From Bradyrhizobium sp. U87765 SZCCT0048 (GTDB lineage: Bacteria > Pseudomonadota > Alphaproteobacteria > Rhizobiales > Xanthobacteraceae), in assembly GCF_018131225.1 (NCBI RefSeq), contig NZ_JAFCMM010000001.1, positions 124,001-188,000 on the forward strand: DNA of 64,000 nucleotides, given 5' to 3'. Each line of letters starts with the position of its first letter. Position 1 is the first letter of the stretch. A program made the translations under genes and the position numbers. The notes beneath the pieces were generated by a model that had not been told where the DNA came from, made no database searches, and worked only from the letters and a program-made list of their open reading frames with translations. This document shows, one piece after another, positions 59,284 to 64,000 of this stretch.

Positions 59284-59747
59284 CGCCCTGTCTCATCGTT
59301 GGAAATACGCACGCGATAGCAGAGCTTCTTGATAGCAAAGTTTGTTGGAAGATACTGACGTGAGCGCTGGCTCCTGCCCACTCTGCTGAATCGTGAAATC
59401 GTTTCGGCGGGCTCGATCAGATTCGGTGGCGACCGTGTACGCTGCGGATTCGTTGTCGGCAGGCCGCGTACTCTAAACAGATTGGTATCAACGCAAGCGT
59501 CGGCGCCGCGGCTGTCAGTCGCACTTACGCTCCTTTCATCGCAAGAGGTGGTGCAATACAGATCACGCCGTTGTCGTCGGCACATCGGCAGTTCGTTGAA
59601 CTTTCGCAGGCATTGACGCCGTTCCATTACGGCTGAAATGCGAGAAGAACAGCTTCACCAGACCACGCCGCACTCCCTCGGGAGGCGGCTTGCTTCAGCA
59701 CAGTGTTCTGAATGTCGTGCCGCGCGTTTTAACCCGGGCACGATAGA

Positions 59748-61682
59748 ATGATTGAACATAAGGCCACGCTGCTGGTTGGCTATCTCGCACTGCTGGCTGC
59801 CGTATGTACCATTCCCTTTCTTTTTCTCCAGCGTCGTACGGTTTCATCATCAGGTGTACCTGCGCTGTTGGTCGGTTTTGGAATGACTGCTTTGGCGGGG
59901 GCCTTGCTGCTCACGCGTAATCTACCGGCCCTGCTCGGTCCTGTGGTTGTTGCGATTCCAATCGTCGTGCCCTTCTTTCGTCTGGGAGGAGTCACCTTTC
60001 TTGGTGGTCTCTGTGCTCTGCCAATCGTCGCCGGTGCTACATGGTGGGATCCCGGCCTCGCATTGTCGATACCGCGCGCAATCCTTCTGATCATACTCGG
60101 CGCTGCAGCGTTGACATGGCCTCTGCTATCGTTCGACCGCCGGCCACGGCCTGCAATCGCACTCGTGATCGTCGGGACGTTTGGGCTGCTCGCTGCATTA
60201 CCGATGGGGCAGTTCAGCACGCCTGAAGGTCTCCACACGGTCTGGCTTCATTGGGGAGCCTATGTCTCGCCGGCTGAAACGCTGCTTGCGGGGGGCGTTC
60301 CGTTCCGCGATTTCCCGGTTCAATACGGGCTTGGGCCGACAACAATCATTGCAGGATTGTGCCGGAGCAATTGCTTTCAGGCAATGTACGTCGTCTCGGC
60401 GAGCGCCAACGCGCTCTACCTTGTCGCGCTGTGCGGATGCGTGCTTGCGCTGACACGAAGGGCGCCCCCGTGGCTGGGCTGGCTGGCACTGGCGGCAATG
60501 GTGTCGGCCGCGCTGCTTTGGACCGGCTATCCTGCGGATGAAATGGGGCCGCTCGTCGCCCCTTCTGTCGCCGGACTGCGGTACCTGCCGCTTGCGCTTC
60601 TGCTGTGGTTTGTTCTTCAGGAGGACCAGCAGTCCGTCGTGCCCGGCATGGCACTATGGTTACTGGGGCTTGCGTGGTCTCCCGAAGCTGCTTTTTTTGC
60701 CACCGCGATCTGGTGGCCCTGGCTTGCTCTGCGGCAAGCGCAAGCCATCGAAAAGCCTACGCACATGGCCGTTGCCATCGTTGTTCTCCGCGTTGCTGTC
60801 ACCGGTTTCGTAGCGCTGGTGTCTGCCTTGGCGCTGTATGCCCTGGTCTTCAAGGTGATCTTTCACGACTGGCCGTCAATCAGTGGCCTGCTGGTCTACG
60901 TTCGCAATCCCCCCGGCATCATCAGCGTCAATCTTTCGGGGCCATTGCCGATATTTGCGGTCAGCGCCGTGCTGCTCATGCTGACAATGACGAGGAGCGA
61001 CCCGCAACGACTTCGCCAGAGCACGGCGAGTTTGATCGCTCTCGTCGCTGCAGGCTCCTATTATCTCGGGCGCAGCCATGACAACAATCTCCTGAATCTC
61101 TTCCCCTTTCTTCTATTGGTGCTGACAGGGGCCGTTGCCGCTGGCCTACCCCGCTTCCTGCATGCAGTTGCTCTTACGATCGTGGCCGCCTTTATCGCCT
61201 GGCCCGCGACGTTCGGCGTCGATCAACTGAATATGTCCTGGCGCGCAGGCGCGGCTGGGGATCTCGGTCCCTCGCGCCTTCTGAAACTGATGCAGCTTGA
61301 TACGCCCGAAGCGGTCAGCCTGACCGACCAGTATCGCGTCGACGATCGCTCGTCGGTCGCGAGCGCCAGGGATGCCATCGACTGGATCGGGCGCGAACAC
61401 GGTGAACGTCCAGTGATCCTGAACTCCCATATGGTCATGCTGCCCGGTACACCCGGGACGGTATGGACCGGGATCAACAATCTGGGACTGTTCGCCCCGC
61501 TTCCGCCGGATGTCATCCGGGACTACATCGCCCGCGGCGCGAAGCAGTTTCGTCGGCCGGGCTGGCTGCTCGTGGACAGGGCCCATCGGGGGCCTTGGCT
61601 GCACTTCTTTGCTGAAAGCTACATGGTTCAACAAGTCCGGGAATTCGGCGGCTATACGGCCTATCGTATGGCTCCTCGCTGA
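59748..61682 (+). CDS. Large polytopic membrane protein, GT-C-like, function unknown
   Basis: A 644-residue protein with about thirteen hydrophobic segments up to residue 490, then a soluble domain of about 150 residues. A loop reads YVSPAETLLAGGVPFRDFPVQYG, with the GxPxRDF...YG pattern of lipid-linked-sugar GT-C transferases. The soluble tail (AIDWIGREHGERPVILNSHMVM) resembles the periplasmic domain of such enzymes. I cannot assign a substrate. Codon use is less GC-biased than the flanks, and it has no operon partners, consistent with acquisition. The only good start is ATG 59748. Confidence 0.8.
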   Translation: MIEHKATLLVGYLALLAAVCTIPFLFLQRRTVSSSGVPALLVGFGMTALAGALLLTRNLPALLGPVVVAIPIVVPFFRLGGVTFLGGLCALPIVAGATWWDPGLALSIPRAILLIILGAAALTWPLLSFDRRPRPAIALVIVGTFGLLAALPMGQFSTPEGLHTVWLHWGAYVSPAETLLAGGVPFRDFPVQYGLGPTTIIAGLCRSNCFQAMYVVSASANALYLVALCGCVLALTRRAPPWLGWLALAAMVSAALLWTGYPADEMGPLVAPSVAGLRYLPLALLLWFVLQEDQQSVVPGMALWLLGLAWSPEAAFFATAIWWPWLALRQAQAIEKPTHMAVAIVVLRVAVTGFVALVSALALYALVFKVIFHDWPSISGLLVYVRNPPGIISVNLSGPLPIFAVSAVLLMLTMTRSDPQRLRQSTASLIALVAAGSYYLGRSHDNNLLNLFPFLLLVLTGAVAAGLPRFLHAVALTIVAAFIAWPATFGVDQLNMSWRAGAAGDLGPSRLLKLMQLDTPEAVSLTDQYRVDDRSSVASARDAIDWIGREHGERPVILNSHMVMLPGTPGTVWTGINNLGLFAPLPPDVIRDYIARGAKQFRRPGWLLVDRAHRGPWLHFFAESYMVQQVREFGGYTAYRMAPR

Positions 61683-61728
61683 TGTCTGTCCCGACAGTCG
61701 CGCCCGCCGTGCACCGCGCGCACTAGGA

Positions 61729-62913
61729 TCATGCGATCCGGCGCGCGGTGGCCGCGGCCGTGCGCTTGCGCCACCAAATCCATGGGCCAGTCAGGGACAG
61801 AACCGCCACCCCGAGCCCCGATATGCAGACCAGCAGGCGGCTTGGCAGACCCGCGATCCGGCCGCTGTGCAACGGATATTGTGCCGCCAGGACGACGTCC
61901 CCGGCGAGCCGTCGTCCGTCACTGTCGATGCGCAGGACCCTGCCATCGCCTGCCGCGACCCAGACCATGTCCGGCCCCAGACCGGTCCATACGCCGCGTC
62001 CGGGCGATGCCATGGCGATCAGATAGACGCCGGCCCCGGCCAGGTAGTGAGCATCGGCGGGCTGCTTTTCGGGGCGCGCTTCTGTGGCCCGCACCAGCGC
62101 CGCAGGGAAGCCGATGGGCTCGGGCGACGGCGTCGGTGAGGCTTCGCGATCAGGCGTCACCGGCAGCACGCTCTGCACGACCGGCAGAAACACTTCGGTC
62201 TGGAGCGTGAGTGCGATCCCGCTGACCGCCAGGATCAGAAGCAAGATCCAGCACCACAGACCGCCGGCACGATGAATGTCGAATGTAACGCGGAAGGTGT
62301 TGCGCGATGGCTTGATCTTCCAGGCCGGGCGCCAATGCCGCAGAAACGGCCGGGAGCGCGGGAACGTGAGGCAGAGACCGACCACGCAATCGACCGACCA
62401 CAACAACGCCACGATGCCCAGCACCCACTCTCCGGCGCGGCCAATCGTCAGCGTTGAGTGCAGACGAAACAGAAACGGAATCAGCACGGGGGCCGCGAAG
62501 CAGCACCCTGCGCTGTCGCGCCGGCCGAGGACCTCGCCGCTGACCGGATCGACGAAGACCTGGTCGTAGCGAAGGGGCGCAGCTGGATCACGCGACGTGA
62601 CGCTCATCACAAAGCTGCCGCGGGCCGGCGTCGGAAATCCGACGCGCATGACCCGGGCGGTCGGATCGTTCACCTCGACGCGATCGATCAGCCTGTCGAG
62701 CGCCAGCGGTGCTCCCGAGGATGCGCGAAACAGCTGAGGATTGAGCCAGGCATCGAGGTCGTCGTCGAACGCCAGCACGCTGCCTGTGAGTCCGCAGATC
62801 AGGAGAACCCCGGCCAGCAGCAAGCCCACCCAGCGATGCGCGAGCACCAGCAGTGGCCGCACCGCCCAGCGCTTGGGAGATATCGCCGCAGTGCGTGTCA
62901 TCGGCAACGACAT
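61729..62913 (-). CDS. PepSY-associated transmembrane protein (PiuB-like)
   Basis: A 394-residue inner-membrane protein with four PepSY_TM helices. Features: LLVLAHRWVGLLLAGVLLICG at the N-terminus, LFRLHSTLTIG with a membrane His, GLWCWILLLILAVSGIAL, and GPWIWWRKR at the C-terminus. Conserved His residues suggest haem binding, and relatives (PiuB, FsrB, FhuF-type partners) are linked to ferric-siderophore reduction. It starts 9 bp after the TonB-dependent receptor gene, supporting a role in iron uptake. Confidence 0.88.
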   Translation of the reverse strand: MSLPMTRTAAISPKRWAVRPLLVLAHRWVGLLLAGVLLICGLTGSVLAFDDDLDAWLNPQLFRASSGAPLALDRLIDRVEVNDPTARVMRVGFPTPARGSFVMSVTSRDPAAPLRYDQVFVDPVSGEVLGRRDSAGCCFAAPVLIPFLFRLHSTLTIGRAGEWVLGIVALLWSVDCVVGLCLTFPRSRPFLRHWRPAWKIKPSRNTFRVTFDIHRAGGLWCWILLLILAVSGIALTLQTEVFLPVVQSVLPVTPDREASPTPSPEPIGFPAALVRATEARPEKQPADAHYLAGAGVYLIAMASPGRGVWTGLGPDMVWVAAGDGRVLRIDSDGRRLAGDVVLAAQYPLHSGRIAGLPSRLLVCISGLGVAVLSLTGPWIWWRKRTAAATARRIA

Positions 62914-62922
62914 CCTGCCGAC

Positions 62923-64000
62923 TTACCAGCGATAGGCGATGCTGCCGATCGCGGCACGTCCCGGGCCAAGCCAGCAGGCGTAGGTTTCGAAGCACATGCC
63001 GTTGCGCTGGTTGAAGAGATTGGTGGCATTGACGGCGAAACGCCAGTGCTTCCTGAATTCGTAGGAGAGCGTGGCGTCGACAAGCGCGTAGCCCGGCACC
63101 CTGAAGGTGTTCAGATTGTCGCCCCAGGTCGGTCCGATGTACCGAATGCCCGCACCGACGCCCAGCCCCGCCAGAGGACCATCGCCAAAGCGATACTTCG
63201 CCCAGAGCGAGGCCATGTCCGACGGCGTATTGTAGGGCGTGTTGCCCTGGGTATCGTCGTTCGTCTTGGTGAATTTCACCTCCTGGTGGGTATAGGCCGC
63301 CGTCAGGTCCAGCCCCTGGGTCACGCTGACCAGCGCCTCGACTTCGACGCCCCGTGACCGCGTCTCGCCAACCGCAACGGAATAGAGCGGATTGACGGGA
63401 TCGGCGGTGAGACCGTTTTGCTGACGGATCTCGAAGGCGGCGATCGTGAACGTGCTGCGCGAGCCCGGGGGCTGGAATTTGAGGCCGATCTCGTTCTGGG
63501 TGCCGGTCAGCGGCTGGAAGCCCTGCCCGTTCCGATCCGATCCGATTTGCGGAATGAACGACTGTGCAAAATTGTAGTAAGGCGCAAGACCGTTCTCGAG
63601 ATTGTAGATGGCGCCGGCGCGGCCGCTGAACGCCTTGTCGTTCTGCTTGTTGGCGACATCGTTGATCTGCTCGTACTGGCTTGTCCGGGCGAAGTCCTGA
63701 CGGCCGCCGAGCACCACCGTGAGCCGTCCGAGCTTGATCTGATCCTGAGCGTAAAGCCCGACCTGCGAAGAATTCCCCGTCAGGCGGGTGTCGCTATAGT
63801 CCGGAGGCGTGAAGCTCATGAAATACACCGGACTGAAAATATTCAGATCCGGCAGCGAGCCGTAGCCCTTCTTCACATTGGTGTCCTGATACTGATAGTC
63901 GAGGCCAAAGAGCAGCGTATGCTCGAGCATGCCGGTCGAAATCTTCTTTTCCGCCTGGTTGTCGACATGGAATGTCGAGAGCGAGGCGTAGGCGATGCCG
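62923..64000 (-). CDS. TonB-dependent siderophore receptor (C-terminal part, cut by window edge)
   Basis: About 359 codons of the outer-membrane beta-barrel of a FhuA/FpvA/FoxA-type receptor are visible; the plug domain and TonB box lie outside the window. Family blocks: LEHTLLFGLDYQYQD, TVVLGGRQDF, FSGRAGAIYNLENGLAPYYNFAQSF (in two strands), QNEIGLKFQPPGS, and the C-terminal barrel end NATNLFNQRNGMCF ... SIAYRW finishing in aromatic Trp. It imports ferric siderophores using TonB energy. The ligand cannot be told from this part. Confidence 0.93.
   Translation of the reverse strand, partial: GIAYASLSTFHVDNQAEKKISTGMLEHTLLFGLDYQYQDTNVKKGYGSLPDLNIFSPVYFMSFTPPDYSDTRLTGNSSQVGLYAQDQIKLGRLTVVLGGRQDFARTSQYEQINDVANKQNDKAFSGRAGAIYNLENGLAPYYNFAQSFIPQIGSDRNGQGFQPLTGTQNEIGLKFQPPGSRSTFTIAAFEIRQQNGLTADPVNPLYSVAVGETRSRGVEVEALVSVTQGLDLTAAYTHQEVKFTKTNDDTQGNTPYNTPSDMASLWAKYRFGDGPLAGLGVGAGIRYIGPTWGDNLNTFRVPGYALVDATLSYEFRKHWRFAVNATNLFNQRNGMCFETYACWLGPGRAAIGSIAYRW

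Larger units (their letters stand above)
58622..59747. other. Gene-poor region after tRNA-Arg (1126 bp)
   Basis: No gene here matches a family I know. Base composition is lower in GC than the flanks, and several short overlapping frames exist on both strands without consistent codon bias. The longest is 142 codons on the minus strand (59115-58687), with no recognisable motif. A coding-like fragment (58721-58937) and a partial tRNA-Arg copy (59239-59283) are annotated separately. The stretch looks like the decayed remains of an integrated element. Confidence 0.5.

Noticed and set aside
59244..59627. 127-codon minus-strand open frame in the gene-poor region
   Set aside because: Codon bias is poor, there are no motifs, and it overlaps other equally long frames and the partial tRNA copy.

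Overview
The window is high-GC, densely packed chromosomal DNA from an alphaproteobacterium, most likely Nitrobacteraceae (the Bradyrhizobium / Rhodopseudomonas / Afipia group). The evidence is the gene order dusB-ntrB-ntrC-ntrY-ntrX-hfq-hflX, a fused ispDF, a PopZ-type polar organiser beside valS, an aapJQMP amino-acid importer, and a lipA-ratA pair. No rRNA, CRISPR array, transposase or phage gene is visible. There are three tRNA genes.

Layout. 1-650: amino end of an aldehyde dehydrogenase, cut by the window edge. 809-10345, minus strand: the nitrogen and redox regulatory block (tRNA-dihydrouridine synthase, NtrB/NtrC, NtrY/NtrX, Hfq, HflX). 10718-15162: isoprenoid synthesis (IspDF), PncC/CinA, RatA, a P-loop kinase-like protein, LipA and 3-methyladenine glycosylase. 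15184-21473, minus: ValS, PopZ, TolC and an isoaspartyl methyltransferase-like protein, with good terminator hairpins after tolC and popZ. 21717-23077: two small proteins (one membrane-anchored, one PilZ), tRNA-Asn and tRNA-Cys. 23229-25026: an acyltransferase-3 and a DTW-domain tRNA modification enzyme.

25075-34166, minus: a four-gene efflux operon (outer-membrane factor, periplasmic adaptor, two RND permeases, MdtABC-like). The second permease is broken by two extra bases. 34556-37960, plus: FAD oxidoreductase, DUF1365 and a CFA-like methyltransferase, a lipid-modification cluster whose methyltransferase lacks some cyclopropane synthase active-site residues. 38164-45187: cysteine synthase, the aap amino-acid importer and cystathionine beta-lyase. 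45366-47054: a Na/Pi cotransporter.

47070-58268, minus: an envelope block. Transcription would run alpha-2-macroglobulin, PBP1C, an ArnT-like glycosyltransferase, a PAP2 phosphatase, a GT2 polyprenyl-phosphate glycosyltransferase and a LAB_N protein. 58545-58621 is tRNA-Arg(UCU). It is followed by about 1.1 kb of gene-poor sequence, which holds a partial copy of the tRNA, and by an unfamiliar large membrane protein with less GC-biased codons. This looks like the scar of an integrated element. The window ends with a PepSY membrane protein and the carboxyl part of a TonB-dependent siderophore receptor, an iron-uptake pair.

Most of the window is conserved core genome. The best candidates for new biology are the lipid-modification cluster, the tRNA-Arg-adjacent region with its orphan membrane protein, and the frameshifted RND subunit. 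I found no clear case for a wholly new defence or mobile system.
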